Source of the DNA: an uncultured Clostridia bacterium
GTDB lineage: Bacteria; Bacillota; Clostridia; Lachnospirales; CAG-274
Assembly: GCA_944383305.1 (NCBI GenBank)
Contig: CALWOZ010000028.1
Span: 1 to 32,934 of the forward strand
Direction of reading: 5' to 3'
Length of the DNA: 32,934 nucleotides
Positions 1 through 7,883 of the stretch are shown piece by piece; position 1 is the stretch's first letter, and each line of letters begins with the position of its first letter. The notes under the pieces were generated by a model that saw only the letters and a list, made by a program, of their open reading frames with translations, searched no databases and was not told where the DNA came from. Made by a program: the position numbers and the translations under genes.

Positions 1-69
1 AAAAATTAAAACAAAAAGCCGTTTATAATTTTTGCATTGAAGAACAAAGTCATAATCTAATTATAAATA
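1..69 (+). repeat. 69-bp long inverted repeat, left arm
   Basis: These bases match the reverse complement of 13963-14031 with one difference (c at 35). The match begins at the first base of the window, so the repeat may extend further left. A frame across it reads KLKQKAVYNFCIEEQ, while the other copy has a stop where the C stands. Both arms may therefore be remnants of one decayed gene, which I do not recognise. Confidence 0.85.
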
Positions 70-118
70 ATAATTTTAAAATTTGTATATATTTCATTTT
101 TAGGGTTAAAATATTTAT

Positions 119-140
119 ATAGATAATTTTTATTATCTGT
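119..140. repeat. short hairpin upstream of the coat genes
   Basis: AGATAAT and ATTATCT form a 7-bp stem around a TTTT loop at 121-138. It lies about 55 bases before the first small coat gene. It could be an operator or part of the leader. I see no clear sigma-A promoter between 70 and 186. Confidence 0.3.
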
Positions 141-195
141 ATTAATTTTATAATATAAACTATCAAAATAATAAAAAACAAAAAGGGTGAATTAT

Positions 196-378
196 ATGTC
201 AAATTTAAGTCAAGTTGAAGTAAATTCAATAAGAGAATGTGTTTGTAATCATATTACAATATCTTCTAAGTTAGCTTCTTATGCAAATAAAGTTTGTGAT
301 AGTGAACTTAAAGAAATGTTTAAGACTTCTAGTGTAAAAGCTGAACAAGCGGCACAAAAATTAATTCAATTATTATAG
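196..378 (+). CDS. small spore-coat-associated protein, CotF partner
   Basis: This 60-residue protein (MSNLSQVEVNSIRECV...) is predicted helical, with no signal peptide or membrane segment. An upstream GTG at 187 is in frame, but it lies inside the AAAAGGGTG ribosome binding site, so ATG 196 is the better start. It sits 9 bases before a CotF-family gene and presumably shares its transcript. Its helical pattern, with a conserved E-x2-C-x3-I-type core, resembles the short proteins usually paired with CotF in clostridia. Its role in the spore coat is inferred from this pairing; no catalytic motif is visible. Confidence 0.75.
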   Translation: MSNLSQVEVNSIRECVCNHITISSKLASYANKVCDSELKEMFKTSSVKAEQAAQKLIQLL

Positions 379-387
379 GAGGGTATT

Positions 388-678
388 ATGAACGAAAAAG
401 ATATTGTTTTAGATGTTTTAACTGGGTTAAAAGCCAGTATTGGAAGTTATGCAAAAATGATAACAGAATGTTGTGATTTAAACTTAAGACAAACTTTACA
501 ACAAATGAGAAATGAGGCAGAGCAATCTCAATACAATTTATATAAAATAGCCGAAAAAAAAGGTTATTATATTCCTTCATCTAAGGAAGCAGATAATGAA
601 GTACAAGATTTAAAAAGCAAATTAACTCAATGTCTTACTGCAAAAACTGGAGCTGGTCCTATTCCTGTATTAAAATAA
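388..678 (+). CDS. CotF-family spore coat protein
   Basis: This 96-residue protein has the Coat_F (PF07875) pattern: MNEKDIVLDVLTGLKASIGSY, then YAKMITECCDLNLRQTLQQMR, then a SQYNLYKIAEKKGYY segment. Family members are helical, ferritin-like-fold coat proteins made in the mother cell and deposited on the forespore. The start has a strong TAGGAGGGTATT ribosome binding site, which overlaps the stop of the preceding small gene. The C-terminal tail (about 66-96) is polar and ends in PIPVLK. A hairpin terminator follows. The gene indicates an endospore former. The length is typical for short clostridial CotF proteins. I cannot tell which paralogue it is. Confidence 0.9.
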   Translation: MNEKDIVLDVLTGLKASIGSYAKMITECCDLNLRQTLQQMRNEAEQSQYNLYKIAEKKGYYIPSSKEADNEVQDLKSKLTQCLTAKTGAGPIPVLK

Positions 679-688
679 TAACATTATT

Positions 689-724
689 AAAAGTTGGCTT
701 TTATAAGTCAGCTTTTAATTTTTA
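689..724 (+). terminator. intrinsic terminator of the coat gene pair
   Basis: AAAAGTTGGC pairs with GTCAGCTTTT through two G-U wobbles around an 8-base loop. A short T-rich stretch follows. Confidence 0.7.
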
Positions 725-791
725 TAATTAAATTATTCTTATTGTTTTTAATACAAGATATAAAAAATTATATATTTTATAAAAATAAGTA

Positions 792-820
792 TTGACATAT
801 TTTAACTTTTAAATTATAAT
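792..820 (+). promoter_or_regulatory. sigma-A promoter of the flavin reductase gene
   Basis: TTGACA (792-797) and TATAAT (815-820) are perfect consensus hexamers at the ideal spacing of 17. Transcription should begin around 827, leaving a leader of about 35 bases. Confidence 0.9.
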
Positions 821-827
821 TACTATA

Positions 828-842
828 TAATAATAATTATCA
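828..842. promoter_or_regulatory. Fur/PerR-box-like operator
   Basis: TAATAATAATTATCA matches the 7-1-7 Fur-family consensus TGATAATNATTATCA at 13 of 14 defined bases. It matches the PerR form less well (12 of 14). It lies over the predicted transcription start, between the -10 box and the ribosome binding site, where a bound repressor would block initiation. AT-rich DNA makes chance matches common, so the placement carries much of the weight. Confidence 0.5.
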
Positions 843-861
843 TTTAAAAGGAGGTATTAAT

Positions 862-1596
862 TTGAATAATTGGGATAGTTTTAAAGAATTAGTTTTAATC
901 GATAAAAAAGATGTATGTGATACTATTAAATCTTTTTATTTTAAATCAAAAAATGGTGAAAAATTGCCTAAACATACACCTGGTCAGTTTTTACCGTTTA
1001 AGATAAAAACAAATGACCCAAAAATGAAAGAAGTTATTAGAACTTATAGTTTATCTGATTTACCAAATGATGAAGTTTATAGAATAAGTGTAAAAAAAAT
1101 AGATGGTGGTTTAATGAGTTCATATCTTCATAATAAATTACAAATTGGTGATTCTATAGAAGCTATGGCTCCTTGTGGTGTGTTCGTATTAGATGAAAGT
1201 TTACCTAAAGACACTCCTATAGTATTATTATCTGGTGGGATAGGAATAACACCTTTATTATCTATGCTTTTGGCTAATGCACAAGATAGAAATATATATT
1301 TTGTACAAGCTGTCCAAAATTCTAAAATACATCCTTTTGGTAATGATATTAATAATATCTGTAAAGAAAATAATTTAAAAAATACTGTATTTTATTCTAA
1401 TCCATTAGACACAGACCAACTTGGTAAAGATTATGATGTACAAGGTTTCGTTACAAAAGAATGGATTAAAGATAATTTACCTTTAAATTCAGCGTTTTAT
1501 TTTTGTGGTCCACCAATTTTTATGGAATCTTTAGAGAAAAATTTATTAGAACTTGGTGTTCCTCAAGATAAGATAAATTATGAAAAATTCGTTTAA
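862..1596 (+). CDS. FAD/NAD(P)H-binding oxidoreductase (flavohaemoglobin reductase-like)
   Basis: This 244-residue protein has the ferredoxin-NADP reductase fold: an FAD-binding beta barrel with RTYSLS (60-65), then an NAD(P)-binding domain with GGIGITPLLSML (125-136) and CGPP (215-218). It resembles the reductase half of flavohaemoglobin (Hmp), but there is no globin domain and no C-terminal 2Fe-2S cluster. The electron acceptor must be a separate protein. The start is TTG, 7 bases after AAAGGAGG. The gene stands alone between a strong promoter with a Fur/PerR-like box and a strong terminator, which suggests control by iron or peroxide. Its natural partner could be a nitric oxide- or oxygen-detoxifying protein encoded elsewhere, but that is inference. 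Confidence 0.85.
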   Translation: MNNWDSFKELVLIDKKDVCDTIKSFYFKSKNGEKLPKHTPGQFLPFKIKTNDPKMKEVIRTYSLSDLPNDEVYRISVKKIDGGLMSSYLHNKLQIGDSIEAMAPCGVFVLDESLPKDTPIVLLSGGIGITPLLSMLLANAQDRNIYFVQAVQNSKIHPFGNDINNICKENNLKNTVFYSNPLDTDQLGKDYDVQGFVTKEWIKDNLPLNSAFYFCGPPIFMESLEKNLLELGVPQDKINYEKFV

Positions 1597-1628
1597 AATT
1601 TAAGCATTAACCCCTTGCAGCTTAAATT

Positions 1629-1672
1629 TAATAAAAGCCTTCATTATTAAATGAAGGCTTTTATTAATGTTT
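1629..1672. terminator. strong intrinsic terminator
   Basis: TAATAAAAGCCTTCAT pairs perfectly with ATGAAGGCTTTTATTA, giving a 16-bp stem with a 6-base loop. A T-rich run follows on the plus strand. Confidence 0.9.
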
Positions 1673-1685
1673 TTTAGTTTTTGTG

Positions 1686-1714
1686 TTTACAAATATATTA
1701 TATATTTATATAAT
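1686..1714 (+). promoter_or_regulatory. promoter of the WYL regulator
   Basis: TTTACA (1686-1691) and a perfect TATAAT (1709-1714) are separated by 17 bases. The leader to the ATG is about 40 bases. Confidence 0.75.
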
Positions 1715-1759
1715 TGTATATGAAAAATTTCAACAATTATAATAACTTACGAGGTAAAG

Positions 1760-2671
1760 ATGCAAACAAATAGGCTTTTTAAAATATTATATTACATATT
1801 AAATAATAAAAAAGTAACAGCAAAAGAATTATCACAAAAATTTGAAGTATCTACAAGGACAATATATAGAGATATAGACATAATCAGTAGTTTGGGCATA
1901 CCTATTTATGCTACACAAGGTAAAAATGGTGGTATATCTATACTTGATGGTTTTTCTATTGATAATTCTTTACTATCTAGTGAAGAAAAGGAAGATATTT
2001 TGTCAAGTTTACAAGCTATTAATCAACTAAATAACAAAAAATATGACGATTTGATTATAAAATTAAGTAGTATATTTAAAACAAAATTTAACAATTGGAT
2101 AGAAGTTGATTTTTCATATTGGGGACAAAGTATTTCTATGCAGCATATATTTGACAATATAAAAAATGCTATTTTAAACAGAAATATTATAAACTTTACA
2201 TATTTTAATACTAATGGAGAAAACACAAAACGTATTGTTTATCCTATAAAACTATTATTTAAAAGTGGTAATTGGTATTTATATGGATTTTGTAAAATAA
2301 AAGATGACTATCGTTTATTTAAGCTTACAAGGATAAAAAATTTAGAAATAACCAATCAAATATATTATGAAAAAATACAAGATATACATAATATAGATAA
2401 AAATATAAAAAATGAAAAAACTATATTAGTAAAATTAAAATTTGATAAAAAAATAGCGTTTCGTGTATATGACGAATTTAGTGATTGTATTATAAAAGAA
2501 GAAAGAGAGTATTTATATGTTAGTGCTCTTTTACCAGATTATGAAGGATTATATAGTTATTTATTTTCTTTTTTAGAATATTTAGAGGTTTTAGAACCTA
2601 TACATATTAGAGAAAATTTTTTAAATAAATTAAATGCTATAAATAATAATTATTCTAATACTACATACTAA
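1760..2671 (+). CDS. WYL-domain transcriptional regulator
   Basis: This 303-residue cytoplasmic protein has an N-terminal DeoR/HTH_11-type winged helix (about 5-60; VSTRTIYRDID is the recognition region). A WYL domain follows at about 130-215, with the literal NWYLYGF at 171-177, and then a WCX-like C-terminal region. Such proteins are DNA-binding regulators whose WYL domain senses a ligand, in some cases nucleic acid or nucleotides. GAGGT lies 4-9 bases before the ATG. It has its own promoter. The next gene, about 95 bases downstream, encodes a GyrI-like ligand-binding protein, a pairing often seen with this regulator type. The likely role is control of itself and that neighbour; the ligand is unknown. 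Confidence 0.9.
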   Translation: MQTNRLFKILYYILNNKKVTAKELSQKFEVSTRTIYRDIDIISSLGIPIYATQGKNGGISILDGFSIDNSLLSSEEKEDILSSLQAINQLNNKKYDDLIIKLSSIFKTKFNNWIEVDFSYWGQSISMQHIFDNIKNAILNRNIINFTYFNTNGENTKRIVYPIKLLFKSGNWYLYGFCKIKDDYRLFKLTRIKNLEITNQIYYEKIQDIHNIDKNIKNEKTILVKLKFDKKIAFRVYDEFSDCIIKEEREYLYVSALLPDYEGLYSYLFSFLEYLEVLEPIHIRENFLNKLNAINNNYSNTTY

Positions 2672-2766
2672 AAAATCTATTCCTATATTTTCAAAATAAA
2701 AATATTAAATATGAAATACTTTGTCATATTATATTTTATATAATTTCTCTATAGGGAGGTGTTCTT

Positions 2767-3378
2767 ATGAAACACGAATGGAGAAAAAATGAAAAAGATT
2801 TATACAATTCTAAAAATATGCCAAGGCTTATTAATGTCCCTCAAAGACAATACATTATGTTAAATGGACAGGGTAATCCAAACGAGGCAGATTTTAAAGA
2901 TAAAGTTAGCTGTCTATATAACCTTGCTTATAGTATAAAAAATATATTTAAGGTATATAAACAAGATAATACAGATGATATAGATGACTTTGTAGTATAT
3001 CCTTTAGAAAGTATCTGGCATTTAAAAAATAACAATAATTTTAATAAACAAGATTTAGTCTATACTATTATGATATGTCAACCAAATTTTATAACACAAG
3101 ATATTTTTAATAAAGCTTTAGAAAGTGTGAAAACCAAAAAACCAAATTTATTATATGATAACATTGTTTTTGAAACAATAGAAGGTCATACTTGTGTTGA
3201 TATATTGCATATAGGTTCTTATAATGATGAGCCTATTTCTTTTAAACTTATTGATGACTTTATAAAAGAGAACAATCTTATAAAATTAGAAAATAATCAT
3301 ACTGAAATTTATTTAAGTAATCCAAATAGAACAAAAGAAGATAAACTAAAAACTATATTAAGAGTTAAAGTAAAATAA
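2767..3378 (+). CDS. GyrI-like small-molecule-binding domain protein
   Basis: This 203-residue protein has the full-length form of the stand-alone GyrI-like family (PF06445/COG4832). It opens with KHEWRKNEKDLYN, followed by VPQRQYIMLNGQGNPN (about 24-39), and ends with a TEIYLSNPNRTKEDKLKTILR tail. The SHS2-type fold binds hydrophobic small molecules. Some relatives are the sensor halves of drug-responsive regulators, and others hydrolyse or sequester electrophilic compounds. No DNA-binding domain is present. An ideal GGGAGGTG ribosome binding site precedes the ATG. It lies downstream of the WYL regulator and ends at a bidirectional terminator shared with the convergent oxidoreductase gene. 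Confidence 0.85.
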   Translation: MKHEWRKNEKDLYNSKNMPRLINVPQRQYIMLNGQGNPNEADFKDKVSCLYNLAYSIKNIFKVYKQDNTDDIDDFVVYPLESIWHLKNNNNFNKQDLVYTIMICQPNFITQDIFNKALESVKTKKPNLLYDNIVFETIEGHTCVDILHIGSYNDEPISFKLIDDFIKENNLIKLENNHTEIYLSNPNRTKEDKLKTILRVKVK

Positions 3379-3382
3379 TCAA

Positions 3383-3444
3383 TTTTTTTTGATACTTTGT
3401 ATCAAAAAACAGCTATTCCTAAAATTAGGAATAGCTGTTTTTTT
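3383..3444. terminator. double bidirectional terminator between convergent genes
   Basis: A first hairpin (3385-3409) has arms TTTTTTGATAC and GTATCAAAAAA. A second has a 19-bp perfect stem (3404-3422 with 3425-3443; AAAAAACAGCTATTCCTAA and its complement) followed by T residues. The A-run 3404-3409 belongs to both, so the two hairpins exclude each other. The second stem includes the stop codon of the leftward gene and can stop transcription from either side. Confidence 0.9.
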
Positions 3445-5683
3445 ATAAATAAGGACTTTCTGCTCTAGCTTTTAGTCTTTCCCATCTTCTATCTACTTCT
3501 TTTTGTATACTTTCTATTATATGATTATATTTTTCATTTTTTAAATGTTTAGTTCGTCCCATTTTAAATAAATAATCAGTAATAGGAGTTTTTTGTCCTT
3601 TATCTTCTGGATTATAATTAATAGTTGTTATTCCGTGTTCTATTTCATATAAAGGGTGGTAACAGCTTTTTACAGCACTTTCTATTACTGCTCTTTCAAA
3701 CCTTGGTTCATCACCCCAATTTAAAGGACAAGCCGAAAGACATTTTATATAAGAAAGTCCAAATTTTTTACTGTATTCTTGGGCTTTTCTTGCCTTTCTT
3801 ACAAAGTCTGTTATATGACTTTCTGCTACTGTTGCAACATAAGGTATGTTAGTTGCTGCAAATATTTGAGGATTATCTTTGTGGAATATTTCTTTACCAT
3901 CTTCATATTCTCCAATATGACTTGTAGAGCTTCTTGCTCCTTTTGGTGTAGAATATGATAATTGATATCCTGTGTTCATATATCCACCATTGTCATATTC
4001 AAATATTATCATATTATGATTTCTTATGGCAGCTCCTAAAGCCGAACCAAGTCCTATATCAAGTCCACCATCACCAGATACCATTATAAATGTTATATCA
4101 TCTTGTGGCATTTCACCTCTTTTTTGTTTTTCTTTATACATTTCTAAAAGTCCAGATAAGGTTGCTGCTCCGTTTTGAAAAAGGTTATGCACATAGTTTA
4201 CTTTAAATGCGGTTTTAGGATAAGATGTAGTAACTACCATACCACAGCCTGTCTGAAAAAGTAAAACTACATTGCCCTCTATGCCACTTAATAAAAGATT
4301 TACATTTACTGGTATACCACAACCAGGGCAAGCTCCGTGACCTGCTGCTATTCTTTTTGGCATAGCGGTTATATCTTTTATGCTTCCACCTGTAACATTA
4401 AATGTATTTGTCTGTTTATTATATTCGGCTTTTGTTATATTAAGTTTTGTATCTTCTTCTTTTATAGGATTAAAAAATTTAGTATTTTGGGTTTTTAAAT
4501 CACCTTCATATTTACCTAAATAATCAAATCTTTTTACATCCTTTCCTTCAAGACAGCTAAAAGCTTCTTCAAAAAGTTTAACACCATCTTCTACATAAAA
4601 ATCTTTACCACTAAGACCATATATACGGGTTATAACTTTAGTATTTAATTCTTTTTCTTGTAGACTAGCCTTTATTTCTATACTCATATTACCTCCACCG
4701 GCACCATAGCTATCTTGTCTATCAAGACATATTAAAATTTTAGTATCTTTACACATTTCATATATGTCATCTACTATCCACGGGCGTAACACTTTAGATG
4801 TAAATGCACCTGCTTTTTTACCCTCTTTTCTCATTTTATCTACTGCTTCTTTTATAGTTTCAAAGGTAGACCCAAGGGCAAATATTAATACATCAGCATC
4901 TTTTGTTAAATACCCTTCAGTTGTTGTATATACTCTTCCTGAAATTTCTTTATATTCATCAAAAAGTTTAGGCAAGTATTGTTTAGCTTCTTCCATAGCT
5001 AAATTTAATTGAAATTTATTATTCATTAAGTCTGGCTCATTCATATAAGATCCTATTGTAACTGGACTTTCCATATTAAGTGCTGTATATTCTCTTTTAC
5101 ACTCACCTAAAAAATCTTGTATATCTTTGTCATTTTCAAAAATATGAGCCTTTTTCTTTTGATGACTAGTAAAAAATCCGTCAAAAGCTATTATAACTGG
5201 TAAATTTACCTTTTCTGCAAGTTTAAGACCTATTATGTTAAAATCATATACTTCTTGATTGTCCTTTGCAAAAAGTATTATCCAACCAGTATTTAGTGTA
5301 TACATTATATCACTATGGTCCCCTTTTATAGATAAAGGACCAGAAACAGTTCTACAAGCTACATTTAACACCATAGGAAACCTTGTACCAGACTGTACTG
5401 GTAACTGTTCTAAACTGTATAATAATCCGTTAGCACTTGTAGCACTAAATACTCTTCCTCCACCAACAGATGCACCATAACATATACCAGCTGCACTATG
5501 TTCTCCCTCTGCTGCTATTAGCTTTGTTTGGCTTTCTCCTTCTGACCTCATAAGGTCTAGATTTTCTGCTATTTGTGTAGATGGTGTTATAGGATAATAT
5601 CCCATTATGTGATAATTTATTTGTTTACAAGCTATGCTTGCAAGTTCATTTCCACTTTCAAATATAACTTTTTGTTTAAGCAT
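3443..5683 (-). CDS. 2-oxoacid:ferredoxin oxidoreductase, fused alpha-beta subunits
   Basis: This 746-residue protein catalyses CoA-dependent oxidative decarboxylation of a 2-oxoacid, passing electrons to ferredoxin or running in reverse. Residues 1-400 are the alpha part: GYYPITPSTQIAE (28-40) is the pyrimidine-binding region and the C-terminal domain of alpha follows. Residues 440-746 are the beta part, with GHGACPGCG (448-456) and the thiamine-diphosphate motif GDGGLDIGLGSALG (537-550) followed by NGGYMNTG. In the four-subunit enzymes these are separate proteins. A strong AAGGAGGAG ribosome binding site lies in the 11-base gap after the gamma-delta gene, so the two are co-translated. Pyruvate is the likeliest substrate from general clostridial metabolism, but the sequence alone does not fix it. 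Confidence 0.9.
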   Translation of the reverse strand: MLKQKVIFESGNELASIACKQINYHIMGYYPITPSTQIAENLDLMRSEGESQTKLIAAEGEHSAAGICYGASVGGGRVFSATSANGLLYSLEQLPVQSGTRFPMVLNVACRTVSGPLSIKGDHSDIMYTLNTGWIILFAKDNQEVYDFNIIGLKLAEKVNLPVIIAFDGFFTSHQKKKAHIFENDKDIQDFLGECKREYTALNMESPVTIGSYMNEPDLMNNKFQLNLAMEEAKQYLPKLFDEYKEISGRVYTTTEGYLTKDADVLIFALGSTFETIKEAVDKMRKEGKKAGAFTSKVLRPWIVDDIYEMCKDTKILICLDRQDSYGAGGGNMSIEIKASLQEKELNTKVITRIYGLSGKDFYVEDGVKLFEEAFSCLEGKDVKRFDYLGKYEGDLKTQNTKFFNPIKEEDTKLNITKAEYNKQTNTFNVTGGSIKDITAMPKRIAAGHGACPGCGIPVNVNLLLSGIEGNVVLLFQTGCGMVVTTSYPKTAFKVNYVHNLFQNGAATLSGLLEMYKEKQKRGEMPQDDITFIMVSGDGGLDIGLGSALGAAIRNHNMIIFEYDNGGYMNTGYQLSYSTPKGARSSTSHIGEYEDGKEIFHKDNPQIFAATNIPYVATVAESHITDFVRKARKAQEYSKKFGLSYIKCLSACPLNWGDEPRFERAVIESAVKSCYHPLYEIEHGITTINYNPEDKGQKTPITDYLFKMGRTKHLKNEKYNHIIESIQKEVDRRWERLKARAESPYL

Positions 5684-5694
5684 ATAACTCCTCC

Positions 5695-6750
5695 TTAAAT
5701 ATTTGGCTCTTCTGTATAACTTTCGCTTGTTACAAATGAGCTAGCTCCTACTTTTTCAAACTCTAATTTATCTATAATAAGGTCTTTATTTCTTACGTGT
5801 GTTTTTAATATGTCTGCATCTCGCTCTATTTCAGAGATTAAAGCTTTAGTAGGACAGACCTCAACACATCTCATACAACCTTTACAATGATGATAGTCTG
5901 GTCCTAAATTAACCATACTTTCTTTTCCTTTATATTCCCCTTTTACAAATTGAAAAACCATATCTGGACAGGTAGAATCACAAAGTCCACAGTTTATACA
6001 CCTTTCTTTTATAAAAACGGGAACATAGCCTTCTCTACTAGCTGTTAAATCGTTAGATATAGCACTTCCAAAACAAGGATTTACACCACCTATTGGAGCA
6101 TTTTTATATCCCCACGCTCTTTCTATATCTTTATCTATTATATATTCATATTTATTATCTGGTTTTATTTCTTCATATTTAATACTTTCATATCCACGTC
6201 TTATAGCCTCTAAATTTTGGTCTAAAACTTTCGGATACTTTTTACCAATAGTATCTTTTATGGCTTGTTCTAATTTTTCTATACACATAAAGTCATTAGT
6301 TTTTGCTATTGCTCCAAGCATAACCATATTTATACGACTTTTTGTTTCCATAGCAATTTTTAAAGCATCTATACAGTATAATTTACCAGCATACATTTTT
6401 AATATATCTCTTACCTGTTCTGGATTTTTATCTGTATTTACTACTACTGCTGTATTTTCTGACACACCAGACATTACTCCTTCTTTGTCTGCCAAAGCTA
6501 TATGAAAAAGCCCTAGTATATCTGGAGTTTGTATAGGACTATTAACTCTAATAGGTATATTTTCTTTAGCATATCTTATATATGCTTTAACTGGTGAGCC
6601 TCTTTTTTCTGACCCATAACTTGAAAAGCTAGATGCATTAAGTCCTAAATATAAGGCTCCATATTCACCTAATATTTTACCTGCTAAATTAGCACCAAGC
6701 CCACCTATGCTTTCTAATCTTATTTCAAAATAATCTTTTTTAAAGCTCAT
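5695..6750 (-). CDS. 2-oxoacid:ferredoxin oxidoreductase, fused gamma-delta subunits
   Basis: This 351-residue protein has an N-terminal gamma domain (about 8-190, GIGGLGANLAGK-like opening at 14-25) that contacts CoA and links the catalytic halves. A delta, ferredoxin-like domain follows with two 4Fe-4S motifs: C251, C254, C257, C261 and C289, C292, C295, C299. It carries electrons from the thiamine site in the alpha-beta protein encoded just downstream. The start codon follows AAAGGGG, which lies inside a 21-bp stem-loop with a T-run up to the ATG, suggesting control of expression. A tail of about 45 residues after the last cluster is unassigned. Confidence 0.9.
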   Translation of the reverse strand: MSFKKDYFEIRLESIGGLGANLAGKILGEYGALYLGLNASSFSSYGSEKRGSPVKAYIRYAKENIPIRVNSPIQTPDILGLFHIALADKEGVMSGVSENTAVVVNTDKNPEQVRDILKMYAGKLYCIDALKIAMETKSRINMVMLGAIAKTNDFMCIEKLEQAIKDTIGKKYPKVLDQNLEAIRRGYESIKYEEIKPDNKYEYIIDKDIERAWGYKNAPIGGVNPCFGSAISNDLTASREGYVPVFIKERCINCGLCDSTCPDMVFQFVKGEYKGKESMVNLGPDYHHCKGCMRCVEVCPTKALISEIERDADILKTHVRNKDLIIDKLEFEKVGASSFVTSESYTEEPNI

Positions 6751-6802
6751 AAAAAAACCCCTTTCAAAATAATAACTAAAATTAGTATTTATTTTAAAAG
6801 GG
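6751..6802 (-). promoter_or_regulatory. terminator-like hairpin that masks the ribosome binding site
   Basis: On the minus strand a 21-bp arm (CCCTTTTAAAATAAATACTAA) faces its near complement (18 Watson-Crick pairs and one G-U). Seven T residues follow, then ATG. The AAAGGGG ribosome binding site of the gamma-delta gene is in the 3' arm. It may be the terminator of the upstream DUF951/mscS unit, an attenuator, or a structure that limits translation. The sequence does not decide between these. Confidence 0.7.
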
Positions 6803-6819
6803 TAATTTATTCATTATTT

Positions 6820-6993
6820 TTATATTTTCTTTTTTACTGCTTTTTCAAATTTAACTCTAGGTATCATAACTATATGACCACATTTTACACATTTTATTTT
6901 AAAATCTGCCCCTACTCTTATTACCTCCCATTGATAAGAGCCACAAGGATGTGGTTTTTTCATATGAACAATATCTCCTATTATGTACTCCAT
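6820..6993 (-). CDS. DUF951 family small zinc-ribbon-like protein
   Basis: This 57-residue protein matches DUF951 (PF06107, B. subtilis YyzM-like): GDIVHMKKPHPCG, then WEVIRVGADFKIKC, then CGHIVMIPR. C17, C35, C38 and H40 could bind a metal. The function is unknown. An in-frame ATG lies three codons earlier (7002), but AGAAAGG abuts that codon, while it is 9 bases before ATG 6993. The later start is chosen for that reason. It then begins just after the mscS stop codon. Linkage of DUF951 to mscS-like genes is common in Firmicutes, and co-transcription with mscS is very likely here. Confidence 0.85.
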   Translation of the reverse strand: MEYIIGDIVHMKKPHPCGSYQWEVIRVGADFKIKCVKCGHIVMIPRVKFEKAVKKKI

Positions 6994-6994
6994 A

Positions 6995-7852
6995 TTAAGC
7001 ATCCTTTCTTTTGTTTTCTACTATTTCTACAACACGCTTTGGATAAGGTATGTTTATATTTTCTTTATCAAATCGTTTTTTTATAAAACGTCTTATTTCT
7101 CGTTCTACTTGCCAATTTTCTCCTATTTGTGTATCTGCTAGTATTCTTATAACAACAGCACTATCTGCAAGCTCTGTTATACCCAACACTTTAGGTTCTG
7201 ATATAAGCCCTGTTATTAGACTTCTTTTAAATATTATATCCATTTCATCTTTCATAACAGCTATTACTCTATCAATGTTCTCTTCATAGGCTACACCTAT
7301 ATCTATTGTTGCTCTATTAAAATCTTTTGACATATTGGTTATTATTTTTATATTTCCATTTGGTATAATATGCAAATCTCCATCGGCGCTTCTTATTCTT
7401 GTACTCCTAAGTCCTATACTCTCTACAGTACCAGTAAGAGCATCAACAGTAATAATATCTCCTACACCAAACTGGTCCTCAAATAATATAAACATACCAG
7501 TTATAACATCTTGAACTAAACTTTGAGCCCCAAATCCAATAGCCACACTACTAACACTAGCCACAGCTATTAACGACTTCATATCTATACCAAAATTACC
7601 TAATACATTACATCCTGCTACAAACCAAACAGTATATTTTATAATACTTGCCAATACTTCAAATAAGGTTTGTCTTTTTCTTTCTGTTATTTTAACATTC
7701 ATATTTAATGATTTTTTTAATATGCCTGTTAATATTTTTATGACAATACCTGCTACTATTATTTGTATTATACTTATTCCTATGTTTGAAATTAAGTCTA
7801 TAAGCCAGTCTAAACTTTTTATAGCATCCATTTTTTCATTTAGTTTATTCAT
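6995..7852 (-). CDS. small-conductance mechanosensitive channel, MscS family
   Basis: This 285-residue inner-membrane channel opens under membrane tension and releases solutes on osmotic downshock. It has three transmembrane segments (about 20-42, 63-85 and 92-112). The third is the Gly/Ala-rich pore helix, with SVAIGFGAQSLVQDVITG (102-119). The MscS beta domain follows, with FEDQFGVGDII and GTVESIGLRSTRIR, then a cytoplasmic vestibule. The size and three-helix layout resemble B. subtilis YkuT. AAGAAGGAG precedes the ATG. It lies 31 bases after the C26 peptidase gene and just before the DUF951 gene, so all three are probably one transcript. Confidence 0.92.
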   Translation of the reverse strand: MNKLNEKMDAIKSLDWLIDLISNIGISIIQIIVAGIVIKILTGILKKSLNMNVKITERKRQTLFEVLASIIKYTVWFVAGCNVLGNFGIDMKSLIAVASVSSVAIGFGAQSLVQDVITGMFILFEDQFGVGDIITVDALTGTVESIGLRSTRIRSADGDLHIIPNGNIKIITNMSKDFNRATIDIGVAYEENIDRVIAVMKDEMDIIFKRSLITGLISEPKVLGITELADSAVVIRILADTQIGENWQVEREIRRFIKKRFDKENINIPYPKRVVEIVENKRKDA

Positions 7853-7883
7853 AGTTTGCTCCTTCTTCTTTTGTTTTATTATA

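Noticed and set aside
3625..5480. Rightward frames inside the oxidoreductase gene
   Set aside because: They lie opposite a strongly supported gene and match no family.
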